Under the pieces are notes generated by a model. It was not told where the DNA came from, did not search any database, and saw only the letters and a list, made by a program, of their open reading frames with translations. A stretch of DNA of 58,887 nt from a virus. The position numbers were made by a program, and so were the translations under genes. The stretch spans positions 1-58,887 of the IMG/VR virus record IMGVR_UViG_3300042900_000355; one strand, written 5' to 3'. Below are positions 15,536 to 23,726 of the stretch, one piece after another; within the stretch, counting starts at the first letter, position 1, and every line of letters begins with the position of its first letter.

Positions 15536-17480
15536 ATTCTATTTCAGGTAAGTTGGCTGAATTAGTTTTTGTTATTGTTGTTTTTCCAAAATTCCGCTTG
15601 CGAGCAAAATACATGTTCTCTAAGAACCGATCCATGCTCATGGTTTTATCTTCCACGCTGTCAAATTTGTACAAGCATGGTGTGTTGATGTCGGCATCGT
15701 CCAGTAGATATCCAAGAAAGTCATAGTCAAACTTTTGTTGAATTGGTAATGCTGGTAAATCTTTGTAATCAATCACATAGTTTCTTTGAAACTGCAACAA
15801 CTGATTTAGTATGTTGCTGTCAATAGTATACGTGCTTCTCACAAAGTTGTCAATGATATCGAACACATGATTGATCTTTTGTTGCTGTTGCATATACAAA
15901 GTGGTTCGATGCACAAGATTCCATCCAAACACTTCAATGTTGCCAATTCGAGGATGATTGATACGACCATCTGTGGTCCAGTTTCTAAAGTAACTGCGTG
16001 TTTCATCAAACTGTTGTTGAAACCATGCATCGCTTTCAATATACTTGTACAAACTGTCGTAAAACTCACTGTAGTCGATATCATGAGCTTTGGCCAAGTA
16101 TCTAGCAATGTACGTGGTCAGCCCGTTGATGTGAAAAGTTTGAATAAAACTGTTCCATACCAGTGTGTCCAACATCATTTCTCGTGGAATGTCTTTGGTT
16201 CCTACCACAACATCCACACACTCGTCCATGTCTACATCGCCATAGCTGCCACTCATGTAGTCATACACTGGCACCGAGTCCAGCTTCCACATTCGTTTCT
16301 GCAAGAGATTCATCTCGGCATTTTCCAACAACTGTGCTTGGAGAATGTTTACACCAGTATGGTTACCTGCACGGAAGATTTGCCAAAAAGCATTTTTCCA
16401 AGTTTCCACAGTTTCGCCCGGCAAGCCCAAAATAACTTCTGTGTACACAGGAATATTGTTGCGATCACACAAGGCAAAGATTTCGTCAATCTTGTGTTGA
16501 TCAAGATTTCTACGCTTGATGTTTTCTAACACATCGTGGTCCATGCTTTGCACACTCACAGTAAGACCTTGACCAAAGTTAGGGCTTTCGTCGATCAATT
16601 TCTTTACAATACCCACTACTTCGTTCTTTTGATTCTTGGCCCAGGTCATTGAAAATGACGCCAGCTTGGCCCATTGCTTTTGTACTTCGATCAACTTGTC
16701 CACAATCATGTTGTCACGTTCAATGAACATGCCAAAGTTGGCATCTGTGATTGTGACAAATCCGCAATGGCGACCAATCCACTCTAGTTCATGAAACACT
16801 CTAGTGAGTTCAAATTTCTTGACCTTGTTGTAAGTGAGACTGCCCCAGTCACAAAAGGTGCACTGGTAAGGACATCCACGATTGGTTTCCAATGTGGCAT
16901 TCCAAATTACATCAGGATTTTCAGCTATGATTCGATCAAAAATACCAGCAAGATAGGGACTTGGAATTTGATCCAGATTGTCAATTCTTGCACAATCTCC
17001 AGTGTCTACTAGACCCGCTGGCGTGTTAATCAACAAGCCAGGAATGTGCGTGAAGTCTGTATCAAAATCTTCTAGTATGCGTTTGAATGTGATCTCGCCT
17101 TCCATCTTGCTCACAAGATCCATGAAAGGTTCTTTCACAAACAATTCAGGATCTGTAATGGCAGGCTCGGGACCACCAAATATAATTTTTACTCGAGGAT
17201 TGAGTTCTTTGATTCGACGTGCCAGTTTGTAGTTGTATCTGTGATTCCATACATAGGCACTAAACGCCACAATGTCATTGTGTTGCAATCTTGCGGCTGC
17301 TTCTTCAATGGGCTCTCTACGCCAAATTAACTCGTCAATTTCCCAGGCATTCTTAATATGCTCAAACCCAAAGGCATAGCTTAATATTACACCTGCAGAA
17401 TACGGCAAGTAGTAGGCATTGAATTCCTTAGGCCCTTGTTGAAAGTTGGGCTGTACAAAACTTATTGTTTTTTTGTTCAT
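15507..17480 (-). CDS. B12-binding-type radical SAM enzyme, 657 aa
   Basis: The N-terminal half is a Rossmann-like cobalamin-binding domain (IVAFSAYVWNHRY, then KIIFGGPEPAI; the His/GG pattern of the group). The radical SAM domain has ETNRGCPYQCTFCDWGS (CxxxCxxC at about residues 204-211), SFSMTWAKNQ and VILGLPGET. Relatives methylate unactivated carbons or modify bases and peptides. The roughly 250-residue C-terminal extension is not recognised. Start at 17480 with TAAATA four bases upstream of the ATG and no clear Shine-Dalgarno. It begins the operon that contains QueE. Confidence 0.82.
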   Translation of the reverse strand: MNKKTISFVQPNFQQGPKEFNAYYLPYSAGVILSYAFGFEHIKNAWEIDELIWRREPIEEAAARLQHNDIVAFSAYVWNHRYNYKLARRIKELNPRVKIIFGGPEPAITDPELFVKEPFMDLVSKMEGEITFKRILEDFDTDFTHIPGLLINTPAGLVDTGDCARIDNLDQIPSPYLAGIFDRIIAENPDVIWNATLETNRGCPYQCTFCDWGSLTYNKVKKFELTRVFHELEWIGRHCGFVTITDANFGMFIERDNMIVDKLIEVQKQWAKLASFSMTWAKNQKNEVVGIVKKLIDESPNFGQGLTVSVQSMDHDVLENIKRRNLDQHKIDEIFALCDRNNIPVYTEVILGLPGETVETWKNAFWQIFRAGNHTGVNILQAQLLENAEMNLLQKRMWKLDSVPVYDYMSGSYGDVDMDECVDVVVGTKDIPREMMLDTLVWNSFIQTFHINGLTTYIARYLAKAHDIDYSEFYDSLYKYIESDAWFQQQFDETRSYFRNWTTDGRINHPRIGNIEVFGWNLVHRTTLYMQQQQKINHVFDIIDNFVRSTYTIDSNILNQLLQFQRNYVIDYKDLPALPIQQKFDYDFLGYLLDDADINTPCLYKFDSVEDKTMSMDRFLENMYFARKRNFGKTTITKTNSANLPEIEYDNRELITP

Positions 17481-17484
17481 GTCT

Positions 17485-17490
17485 TATTTA
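17485..17490 (-). promoter_or_regulatory. TAAATA late-promoter-like motif
   Basis: TTAAATA followed by AGAC and the ATG of the B12-radical SAM gene. It sits just downstream of the terminator at 17521-17546, so the operon needs a start here. A T4-type start point would fall at the ATG. Confidence 0.45.
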
Positions 17491-17520
17491 ATCTGTTCTG
17501 TGCCCTGGGCATAACTTGTT

Positions 17521-17546
17521 AAAAACCCAGAGTTACCTGGGTTTTT
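17521..17546. terminator. Two-way rho-independent terminator
   Basis: A perfect 10-bp stem (AAAAACCCAG with CTGGGTTTTT) closes a 6-base loop. The A- and T-runs make it work in both directions. On the minus strand it ends the QueD-YhhQ unit, about 20 bases after the YhhQ stop. Confidence 0.92.
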
Positions 17547-17563
17547 GTTATGGTCAACATCCA

Positions 17564-18190
17564 TTAGTTAGGTTGTTTAATATCTTCTACTATTTTTTTC
17601 TGCAAATGATTCAATAGCAAACCGTAAGCAGGCAGGATAACCGCAAGACTCACAATGACTTTGCTGATTGAATTGTTGGTTGCAACAATGTGCCAGTTGG
17701 CAGCCATAAACTCATTGGCACCACCGGCAAATGCAGTAAAGAAGAACACATAGGTATCAAAGAATGTACTAACAACCGAACTCAATGCAGGAGCAATCCA
17801 CCAAGTGGCATACTTCTCACGAATGTATTGGAACACATATACATCAAGCAAGTTGCTCACAAAGTATGCAACACCTGAACCAAGACCAATACGGAAGGCT
17901 ACGGAGTCAGGGGCACCGCCCAGTTTGACCACTGCCATTGACACAATGATAGCAGGAATAAATGCCAATGCAATCACAGCACGACCAGTTTGTTTGCCCA
18001 ACATTCGCACAGTCAAGTCGGTCAACACAACCACTAGTGGGAATGTAAACGCAGCCGCTGCCAATGGTGCACCAAACACTGAGAATTTGAATTGCACAAT
18101 GTAGTTGCTGATAGCAATAATAATGATATGTGCCAGCATGAGCTTGTAAGCCAATGCACGGTCAACGCCATTTAAGATTCGATCTAACAT
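17564..18190 (-). CDS. yhhQ: Queuosine precursor transporter YhhQ-like (VUT family)
   Basis: A 208-aa integral membrane protein with about six hydrophobic segments. The family signature is visible in AAAAFTFPLVVVLTDLTVRMLG near residues 45-65 and NLLDVYVFQYIREKY near 115. YhhQ proteins import preQ0/preQ1. It follows QueD by 17 bases and ends before a strong terminator, so the two form a unit. Carrying both an importer and biosynthetic enzymes suggests that 7-deazaguanine supply limits phage DNA synthesis. Confidence 0.87.
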   Translation of the reverse strand: MLDRILNGVDRALAYKLMLAHIIIIAISNYIVQFKFSVFGAPLAAAAFTFPLVVVLTDLTVRMLGKQTGRAVIALAFIPAIIVSMAVVKLGGAPDSVAFRIGLGSGVAYFVSNLLDVYVFQYIREKYATWWIAPALSSVVSTFFDTYVFFFTAFAGGANEFMAANWHIVATNNSISKVIVSLAVILPAYGLLLNHLQKKIVEDIKQPN

Positions 18191-18207
18191 GATTTTTCCT
18201 TTTTATA

Positions 18208-18714
18208 TTAAACGAATAGATCTTCCATCCATTCGCGATGGCCTTCTCGGAAAGCCATGTTGCTCTGTGTTTCGCGCACTTCCACACGATAGCACCAGAG
18301 ACGCTCTGCTTCACCTGGACCCCATAGGTCCGGAATGTAAACACCGTTAACATACTTGTACAGCATGTCTGCCAGTCCTTCACAGCCCAGTCTAGGCAGG
18401 ACGGTGAGTTTGGCCATTTTCTTTTGTTGCAAGAGTTTGTAAGTTTCCAGCTCTGGATCATCAGCAGACACCAGCAAGGTGTGATCAAACTGATCTTCCA
18501 ATTGCTTTTTGAGTTCTTTGAGACCGCCATAGTCAGCGGCCCAGTTGCGCACATCCAAATTGTCTGTGCCAAAGTAGAACTTCATTGAGAAACTGTAACC
18601 GTGAATTAAGTTGCAGTGGCTGTCAGCACGCCATTGACGGTATGCGCAGGGAAAAGCATCATGATACTCTTTGGTGCTGGTGTACTTGTATTGTACTGGT
18701 TGATTTGTTGCCAT
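18208..18714 (-). CDS. queD: 6-carboxytetrahydropterin synthase QueD-like
   Basis: T-fold enzyme converting dihydroneopterin triphosphate to 6-carboxytetrahydropterin. AFPCAYRQWRADSHCNLIHG carries the catalytic Cys and zinc His region in variant form (HGYS instead of HGHS). NWAADYGGLKELKKQLEDQF matches the D.g.lk..l...lDH strand, with FDHTLL following, and VEVRETQSN gives the pterin-binding Glu. At 168 aa it is longer than E. coli QueD (about 120), as in other phages. It is first in the QueD-YhhQ unit with an extended -10 promoter at 18733-18761. Confidence 0.86.
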   Translation of the reverse strand: MATNQPVQYKYTSTKEYHDAFPCAYRQWRADSHCNLIHGYSFSMKFYFGTDNLDVRNWAADYGGLKELKKQLEDQFDHTLLVSADDPELETYKLLQQKKMAKLTVLPRLGCEGLADMLYKYVNGVYIPDLWGPGEAERLWCYRVEVRETQSNMAFREGHREWMEDLFV

Positions 18715-18732
18715 TGTGTTCTCCTATGTTAA

Positions 18733-18761
18733 ATTATAGCATAGGCAGCAGAGTTTGTATA
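18733..18761 (-). promoter_or_regulatory. Sigma70-type promoter with extended -10
   Basis: On the minus strand, TATACA, 17 bp, TATAAT, with TG one base before the -10 (TGCTATAAT). It drives QueD and YhhQ up to the terminator at 17521-17546. The -35 is the weakest of the nine promoters found, matching the consensus in four of six positions. Confidence 0.78.
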
Positions 18762-18813
18762 GCGGGAGTGATGCCAAAGACCGCTGGGGTGAATCAAATA
18801 TTTAGTTGTGGTA

Positions 18814-19431
18814 TTATTGTAAATCCCTAACGTAAATTTTATTACTATTAACAGTAGACTCTACATGTAATACAAAGTTATTTTTGCGTAATACTTTTTC
18901 TGCTTTGGGAGTGAGTGTTTCGACAAAGACCATACGGCATTGATTTAGTTCCTTCCATGGCAAGCTTCTTATAATATCAGAGTCAGATCCTTCTGCGTCA
19001 ATGCTAATTAGTGCTAGATTATTTCCTATAAAACTAATTAAATCTTCTGATTTAAGAGTATTAACAACAATTTTTCTTATATCTGGATTTGGTACTACTT
19101 GTCTATTACTGTCTGCATGACTTTTGTGTAAACTCGAAGTCCCGATACCATTGGTACAAATATACATGGGTGCCAGTCCAGAGGTGTGTAGGATTGCGCT
19201 GTTTATAATTGTAACCTGATCTTTAAATGGGGCGGTTTTTACTATTAATTCCGAGCATTCCATTGGTGCTGGTTCACAATAGATACCTTGCCATCCTTGT
19301 GATAATAGTGGAAACAAGTGATCGTTGCCATCACTGGAGCCAATGCACAAAAAACAAAAAGCAATGCCATTGAAGTAATCAGTAATTATCTTATTTTCAT
19401 TAACAAGTCGGTGATTAAAGTCTTCAAACAT
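18814..19431 (-). CDS. FkbM-type methyltransferase
   Basis: 205 aa. FLCIGSSDGNDHLFPLLSQGW is the FkbM motif I region, YCEPAPMEC the motif II acidic turn, and LISIDAEGSDSDIIRSLPW the typical FkbM core. These enzymes O-methylate sugars or polyketides. I start it at the ATG at 19431, one base after the HIT stop. It is last in the long FolE-headed operon. Confidence 0.8.
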   Translation of the reverse strand: MFEDFNHRLVNENKIITDYFNGIAFCFLCIGSSDGNDHLFPLLSQGWQGIYCEPAPMECSELIVKTAPFKDQVTIINSAILHTSGLAPMYICTNGIGTSSLHKSHADSNRQVVPNPDIRKIVVNTLKSEDLISFIGNNLALISIDAEGSDSDIIRSLPWKELNQCRMVFVETLTPKAEKVLRKNNFVLHVESTVNSNKIYVRDLQ

Positions 19432-19432
19432 T

Positions 19433-19825
19433 TTAATTTGGTATGTAGCCTGCGGCTTTGTAGTTGGCCTGGCCAGCAATCACACCACGCACACCGCCAA
19501 CAGGATCCTCACAGTCGCCTGATCTGCGTGGAATCAAATGCACATGTGGATACATCACAGTCTGACCTGCTTCACGGCCCATGTTGATACCAATGTTAAA
19601 TGCATCACACTTGCCATCAGCTACCATACGACGACCATGCAACATAGCCGATTCAAAACATTCTATGATTACATCATCAGTATTGTATTGTGGCACAAAC
19701 AACAAATGACCGGGTGCCACAGGATAACGGTCACGGAACACAGACACATGGTAGTCTGAAAGTTCTTCCACACGATCATCCCAGGGAGCAATGTCTTGTT
19801 GATGCGCAATTTCTAAATCAGTCAT
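19433..19825 (-). CDS. HIT-family nucleotide hydrolase/transferase
   Basis: 130 aa with the histidine triad MYPHVHLIPRR (HxHxI pattern), preceded by VAPGHLLFVPQYN and FNIGINMGREAGQTV. HIT proteins cleave nucleotide phosphoramidates or adenylylated species. Its position next to a PP-loop ATPase and an aminotransferase suggests hydrolysis of an adenylylated or phosphoramidate intermediate or by-product (inference). Overlaps the PP-loop gene as ATGA. Confidence 0.86.
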   Translation of the reverse strand: MTDLEIAHQQDIAPWDDRVEELSDYHVSVFRDRYPVAPGHLLFVPQYNTDDVIIECFESAMLHGRRMVADGKCDAFNIGINMGREAGQTVMYPHVHLIPRRSGDCEDPVGGVRGVIAGQANYKAAGYIPN

Positions 19826-20655
19826 GCAGTTCCTTTTAATAATTTGATAGCAGTTTGTTGATTGCCAAATTCATGTCTTTGAGAATTAGCAAATTTTTTA
19901 ATAAAAGCAGATATAACAATACGTGACTTGGTCGAAAAATCATAAAGTTCTGAAGTCCAATTAAACTTGGGTCTAGCAGGCACTTGATAAAACTTAACCT
20001 TATTATACTGTTCATTGAGAGCAATGTCAAATTGTTTGATGTAACTCAACACAAATTCAGGAGTATAAGAAAAAAATCCTGACGGATGTTTGCCTGCATC
20101 AAACAAATTCAATACATAATCTACAGTGTTTGAATAAAAAGTTTGTTGGTGCAAGTCCCAATTGAGTTCGCCTACTCCGGTAATCAAGTAACCACCTTGC
20201 GATGCCACATGATTGGCCATCCACAAAGGTATAATAATTCCTGTCTGATGTGTGTTAGAAATTTTAGCAAGTAGTGGTAAACAATCCTGCTCAAACTCTT
20301 GCATAGTCATGTTGTAGATTACAGGTTCAATCTGATTTTTCCAGCACCAATGCTCGGCATACCAGGACTCAAGGTCGTTTACATCTTGAATTTTAAGTAT
20401 AAACGGAACAAATGGTATTTGGTTTCTCACAAATACATCTGCAATTAATTCACTATCTACTCCGCCACTGAGTCCAAGATACAAAGGATAATCACTCCAG
20501 TCTTTATACAATGTTTGGGCATTGTAGTCACATGCTGATTGAAAATCCAATTCTTTAGTTGCAACACTATTGACTTGAAATGCAAAACGTTCCGGCGTAA
20601 GATTCACACTGCACCATCCTTGGTGTCCGGCTGGATACCATGTATCAACGCTCAT
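19822..20655 (-). CDS. PP-loop (N-type) ATP pyrophosphatase, asparagine-synthase-like
   Basis: 277 aa. LYLGLSGGVDSELIADVFVR is the PP-loop, near residues 57-76, and ITGVGELNWD fits the second ATP-site strand of asparagine-synthase-type domains. There is no glutaminase domain. The C-terminal CxxC zinc knuckle of QueC is absent, so it is probably not QueC even though QueD is close by. It would activate a carboxylate as an adenylate. It overlaps the aminotransferase by 11 bases and the HIT gene by 4, forming a coupled three-gene set. Confidence 0.72.
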   Translation of the reverse strand: MSVDTWYPAGHQGWCSVNLTPERFAFQVNSVATKELDFQSACDYNAQTLYKDWSDYPLYLGLSGGVDSELIADVFVRNQIPFVPFILKIQDVNDLESWYAEHWCWKNQIEPVIYNMTMQEFEQDCLPLLAKISNTHQTGIIIPLWMANHVASQGGYLITGVGELNWDLHQQTFYSNTVDYVLNLFDAGKHPSGFFSYTPEFVLSYIKQFDIALNEQYNKVKFYQVPARPKFNWTSELYDFSTKSRIVISAFIKKFANSQRHEFGNQQTAIKLLKGTA

Positions 20656-21568
20656 CTACCACTAACTTTCCAGCCTCATAGTAACGACTAAAACACAATC
20701 TATTGGTTTGCATACTGCCACGATTGTAGTGGTCATATTTGTGCGAGGTATCTATACCAAACAGTACTGTATCACTTGGGTCAAGCTCTAACTGATTGCA
20801 AAACTCTAGTTGTTTGGTACGCCATTTGGTAAAAGTGGTGTCTGGACTTCTACTGGTCATTAATTTGAGGCCAATCGCAGCCGATAACTTGTTTACGTAC
20901 TGAGTGCTGTGATAGATTTGCATGCCGTCTTCAAAATCTTCTTTAGAAAATCTAATACCAATACGCAAGGCGTTTACCGGAAAACTTTTGCTAAGACTAA
21001 ACACCACCTCTTGGATGGCCGGATGGGAAAAGTCATAATGTTGATTTGCGCACACACCAAAGAAGGCAGCGTCAATTAGCACAGGCACACCCAAGTCATA
21101 ACACTTGTCCAAGAACTTCTGATTAAAATGTTCATGTGTGTTTCCGGTATCAGCAAATGGCCAACTCACAATCACTGCATCATTTGTTTTGATATCATCA
21201 ACATCTATAAACGCCCATTGGTCTGCATAGTGACGCTGCCATATACGTTTGTGATAGATGTATTCTCCACGAAATACTCTGAACCGTCGATCATGATGTC
21301 GGATATAAAAATTATCAAAGGCTTCTGTAGTGCCTTGACTAAATGCCACAACTGGCATTGTATCCAAGCCAGTCACAGTGTTTAGTTGGCTGCTCAAAAT
21401 CCAATCTCGATATTGAGCACAGTAGTCGGGTACCACCGAATCGCCCAAGTTGTTAAGTGCAGTAGATTGCAAAACTTGATGGGTTAGATCAAGTTGCTGT
21501 TGCTCCACAACACATTCAGCCGGCGCATAAGGCCGTCCAATCAATTCAGGCTGTAATGGTAGGGTCAT
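20645..21568 (-). CDS. PLP-dependent aminotransferase-like protein (fold type I)
   Basis: 307 aa. VFSLSKSFPVNALRIGIRF carries the Schiff-base Lys in an aspartate-aminotransferase-like SxSKxF...RxG context. PVLIDAAFFGVCAN gives the PLP-binding Asp and DTMPVVAFSQGTTEAF the phosphate-cup Gly-Thr region. The length is short of the usual 380-400 aa. The substrate is unknown. It is coupled to the PP-loop ATPase, suggesting a small-molecule pathway that adds an amino group and activates a carboxylate. Confidence 0.7.
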   Translation of the reverse strand: MTLPLQPELIGRPYAPAECVVEQQQLDLTHQVLQSTALNNLGDSVVPDYCAQYRDWILSSQLNTVTGLDTMPVVAFSQGTTEAFDNFYIRHHDRRFRVFRGEYIYHKRIWQRHYADQWAFIDVDDIKTNDAVIVSWPFADTGNTHEHFNQKFLDKCYDLGVPVLIDAAFFGVCANQHYDFSHPAIQEVVFSLSKSFPVNALRIGIRFSKEDFEDGMQIYHSTQYVNKLSAAIGLKLMTSRSPDTTFTKWRTKQLEFCNQLELDPSDTVLFGIDTSHKYDHYNRGSMQTNRLCFSRYYEAGKLVVDER

Positions 21569-21948
21569 GCTTGTTCCAGTTCCAGTTCACCGTAGAACCA
21601 GTATTCAGTATCATCATTGCTCCAGCCCAGACCTTCCATACCATCGTAAAAGTCTTCGTCCCAGGCTGCTTCGATTGCTTGTTGTTCTTCTTCAGTCATG
21701 TCATCTGGAAATGTCCAGTCTGCCCAACAGCCATCATCAAGGTGATCAAGTTCCCAGTCATACTCACTGTCGCCAAGTTCATAGCCATCTGGGTTGGCAA
21801 GATCCACATCAGGGCGCTCGTCGCTTTCGCAGTAGAACTTGCCCCAACGATAGCCTTCTTCACGGATGATGGTCCGACTATCTTTGGTCCAAAACTGCCG
21901 TTCAACAGCGTTCTTTTTGGTCTTGGTAGTTAGCACCCAGGTGGCCAT
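21565..21948 (-). CDS. Acidic conserved hypothetical protein, 127 aa
   Basis: Very acidic and Trp-rich C-terminal half (many Asp/Glu; DDMTEEEQQAIEAAWDEDFY). DNA-mimic or protein-binding roles are possible but not shown. ATGA overlap with the aminotransferase and TAATG with the upstream gene. Confidence 0.75.
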   Translation of the reverse strand: MATWVLTTKTKKNAVERQFWTKDSRTIIREEGYRWGKFYCESDERPDVDLANPDGYELGDSEYDWELDHLDDGCWADWTFPDDMTEEEQQAIEAAWDEDFYDGMEGLGWSNDDTEYWFYGELELEQA

Positions 21949-22274
21949 TAGTCTGCTCGCTCAATTTCAGTTGCTTCGCGAACCAATACCAACAGTTCTT
22001 CCACAGTGTCAACAATGATCTTGGCAGTCTTCCAGTTGTCTTCGTCGTCTCTGCCGCCCACCTCGATCATGTAGCCATTGTCATACATGTTGATGGTAAA
22101 GTTTTCATTGACCTTGGTCAACTTGTCGCTGAGTTTTTTAACAGACCCTGCGGCCTTTGTTTTTGATTTTGCCATTTGATTTTCCTCTGTAGTTAATGCT
22201 TCAAATTCCTGTTTCAACTCTTCAAGAGCTGCTGCCAGTTCTGCTTCGGATACCTTTGGTTTTTTTCGAGCCAT
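21948..22274 (-). CDS. Hypothetical protein, 108 aa
   Basis: An N-terminal charged coiled-coil-like helix (EAELAAALEELKQEFEAL) is followed by a Lys-rich linker and a small beta-containing domain (NFTINMYDNGYMIEVGG). An internal Met at about residue 34 (MAKSKTKAAG) could give a shorter form. Function unknown. It starts directly after the 37-aa frame. Confidence 0.72.
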   Translation of the reverse strand: MARKKPKVSEAELAAALEELKQEFEALTTEENQMAKSKTKAAGSVKKLSDKLTKVNENFTINMYDNGYMIEVGGRDDEDNWKTAKIIVDTVEELLVLVREATEIERAD

Positions 22275-22388
22275 TTAAATCTCCGCCAAGTGGTACTGAG
22301 AGTAGGGATAGGTTGCTTGCAACCATTCCAGTAATCCTTCTTCAACTGGAAATTGAATGTTACCAGTTTTGTTAGATATAATAATCAT
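22275..22388 (-). CDS. Small protein coupled to FolE, 37 aa
   Basis: A frame from ATG 22388, overlapping the FolE stop as ATGA, to TAA immediately before the next ATG. The product begins MIIISNKTGNIQFPVEE and ends YHLAEI. Its stop codon abuts the next start and GGAG in its last codons serves the next gene. It therefore fills the gap between FolE and the 108-aa gene exactly. Function unknown. Confidence 0.65.
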   Translation of the reverse strand: MIIISNKTGNIQFPVEEGLLEWLQATYPYSQYHLAEI

Positions 22389-23077
22389 CGTGGTGCAAAG
22401 TCCTGTTGTAGTTTGATGTTGTCAAAGAATTCTTTCTTCACGCTTTGGTCTGACTTAAACGCACCGTGTAAAACTGTGGTTTGTGTAAGACTAGAGTGTG
22501 CCATGATACCGCGATTCTCACAACAACCATGGGTAGCTTGAATATAAACTGCGACATCTTTTGACCCGGTCGCAAATTCAATTTCGCGAGCAATATCCAT
22601 ACATAGTTCTTCTTGGAGAGTCCCACGTCTTGCACACCACTGCGCGATCCGCGTGTACTTGGATAGACCAATGAGCACGGGTCCAGCAATGATTCCAATA
22701 TAAGCCACACCCGTAACAGGTTGGTGATGATGGCTACACATGCTCTTAAGCTCTGAACGCACCACCAACATACCTTCGTACGCTCCTTCTGTGTCATTTG
22801 GAAACGCTGTAGCATTAGGGCTCTCCTCATAACGGCCAGCCATAATTTCATTGAAGTACATTTTGGCAAGACGCTGTGCGGTACCTTTTGAGTTTGGATC
22901 ATTTTCCCTGTCGATTAGTAATACATCAAGCACTTGTTCAAATGCGTTGGTAGCTTCGTTGATTAAACTGTGTTTGGTCTCTTCATCAACATACTCACTG
23001 ATGTTGTCTCCTGCCCAGAATCTTTTGCCTTCTGCCTTCATCTGTTCGCGAAGGACTTGTGATAAGTGTTTTTCCAA
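22385..23077 (-). CDS. folE: GTP cyclohydrolase I FolE
   Basis: 230 aa. Converts GTP to dihydroneopterin triphosphate, the first step of both folate and 7-deazaguanine synthesis. SMCSHHHQPVTGVAYIGI carries the zinc Cys and the catalytic His residues, IGLSKYTRIAQW the substrate strand, and IQATHGCCENRGI the second zinc Cys (CCENRG). Normal family length. Preceded by a promoter at 23118-23146 and followed by the operon that runs to FkbM. Its product would be the substrate of QueD in this window. Confidence 0.93.
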   Translation of the reverse strand: MEKHLSQVLREQMKAEGKRFWAGDNISEYVDEETKHSLINEATNAFEQVLDVLLIDRENDPNSKGTAQRLAKMYFNEIMAGRYEESPNATAFPNDTEGAYEGMLVVRSELKSMCSHHHQPVTGVAYIGIIAGPVLIGLSKYTRIAQWCARRGTLQEELCMDIAREIEFATGSKDVAVYIQATHGCCENRGIMAHSSLTQTTVLHGAFKSDQSVKKEFFDNIKLQQDFAPR

Positions 23078-23117
23078 TTTTATTCTCCGAGTTTAGGTCG
23101 TGGATGACCTTTGTGTA

Positions 23118-23146
23118 ATTGTAAAGTATTTAGACGGAATCGTCAA
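23118..23146 (-). promoter_or_regulatory. Sigma70-type promoter for folE
   Basis: On the minus strand, TTGACG, 17 bp, TACAAT, then about 40 bases and a GGAG Shine-Dalgarno before the folE ATG. It overlaps the end of the mini-DegT gene. Confidence 0.82.
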
Positions 23147-23726
23147 CGATTTTGATATTTCTCAAGTCAGGGTATGGCACATATACGGGTTTGGGATTGT
23201 GTTCTTTAACACCTTGCAACAATGCCACACCTTGAACAGCATCTTCAATACTGGGTTTGTAATGATAACCTACGTGGAAGGTCTTTTGATCTTGCCATGG
23301 CGCCACAGTTAAATCTCTGCCATCATAGCGTTGACGCAATATAGTTTCATATGCTATCTTGTCATCTAACAATATGGCACCACCATGCCCAATTGCCAAT
23401 GGCTTGTTATGGCCAAAGCTCAAACACTGCATGGTACCCGGGCGATACATGCCTGATTCGAGCCTACGAGCCGAGTCCCATATGCGGGTGCCATGGAACC
23501 GGTATTCGCCGGTCCACTCCTCTTCTCGATAGTAGTATTTGATACCCAATTTGTGCATGGTCATGGGTATGCTGAGATAGGTATATGGAGTCATTACAAC
23601 TTCTCGCACTCGATTATATCGCAAGCAAAGTTCAATGGCATGTGTACAGCAATCAGTCATGACAGCATACGGTGCTCCAGTAAACTCTGCTAGAGAGTCT
23701 TCAAACTTTTTTATCTTGTCGAACAT
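23130..23726 (-). CDS. Short DegT/DnrJ/EryC1-type aminotransferase homologue
   Basis: 198 aa, about half the usual 370. FTGAPYAVMTDCCTHAIELCL matches the DegT cofactor-phosphate region, VVMTPYTYLSIP the next strand, WDSARRL the PLP Asp (Asp84), and LSFGHNKPLAIGHGGAILLDD the Schiff-base Lys (Lys108). The C-terminal small domain is nearly gone, yet the frame is intact and ends just before the folE promoter, so it looks like a deliberate short form rather than a decayed gene. Sugar aminotransfer is the family role. It overlaps GalE by 26 bases. Confidence 0.75.
   Translation of the reverse strand: MFDKIKKFEDSLAEFTGAPYAVMTDCCTHAIELCLRYNRVREVVMTPYTYLSIPMTMHKLGIKYYYREEEWTGEYRFHGTRIWDSARRLESGMYRPGTMQCLSFGHNKPLAIGHGGAILLDDKIAYETILRQRYDGRDLTVAPWQDQKTFHVGYHYKPSIEDAVQGVALLQGVKEHNPKPVYVPYPDLRNIKIVDDSV

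Noticed and set aside
15867-16529. 220-aa open frame on the plus strand
   Set aside because: Antisense to the B12-binding radical SAM gene, whose motifs are intact; the opposite frame has no recognisable domain or start signal.
19822-20655. PP-loop gene as the missing QueC
   Set aside because: It has SGGVDS but lacks the C-terminal CxxC zinc knuckle of QueC and looks like an asparagine-synthase-type domain. Kept as a PP-loop ATPase.
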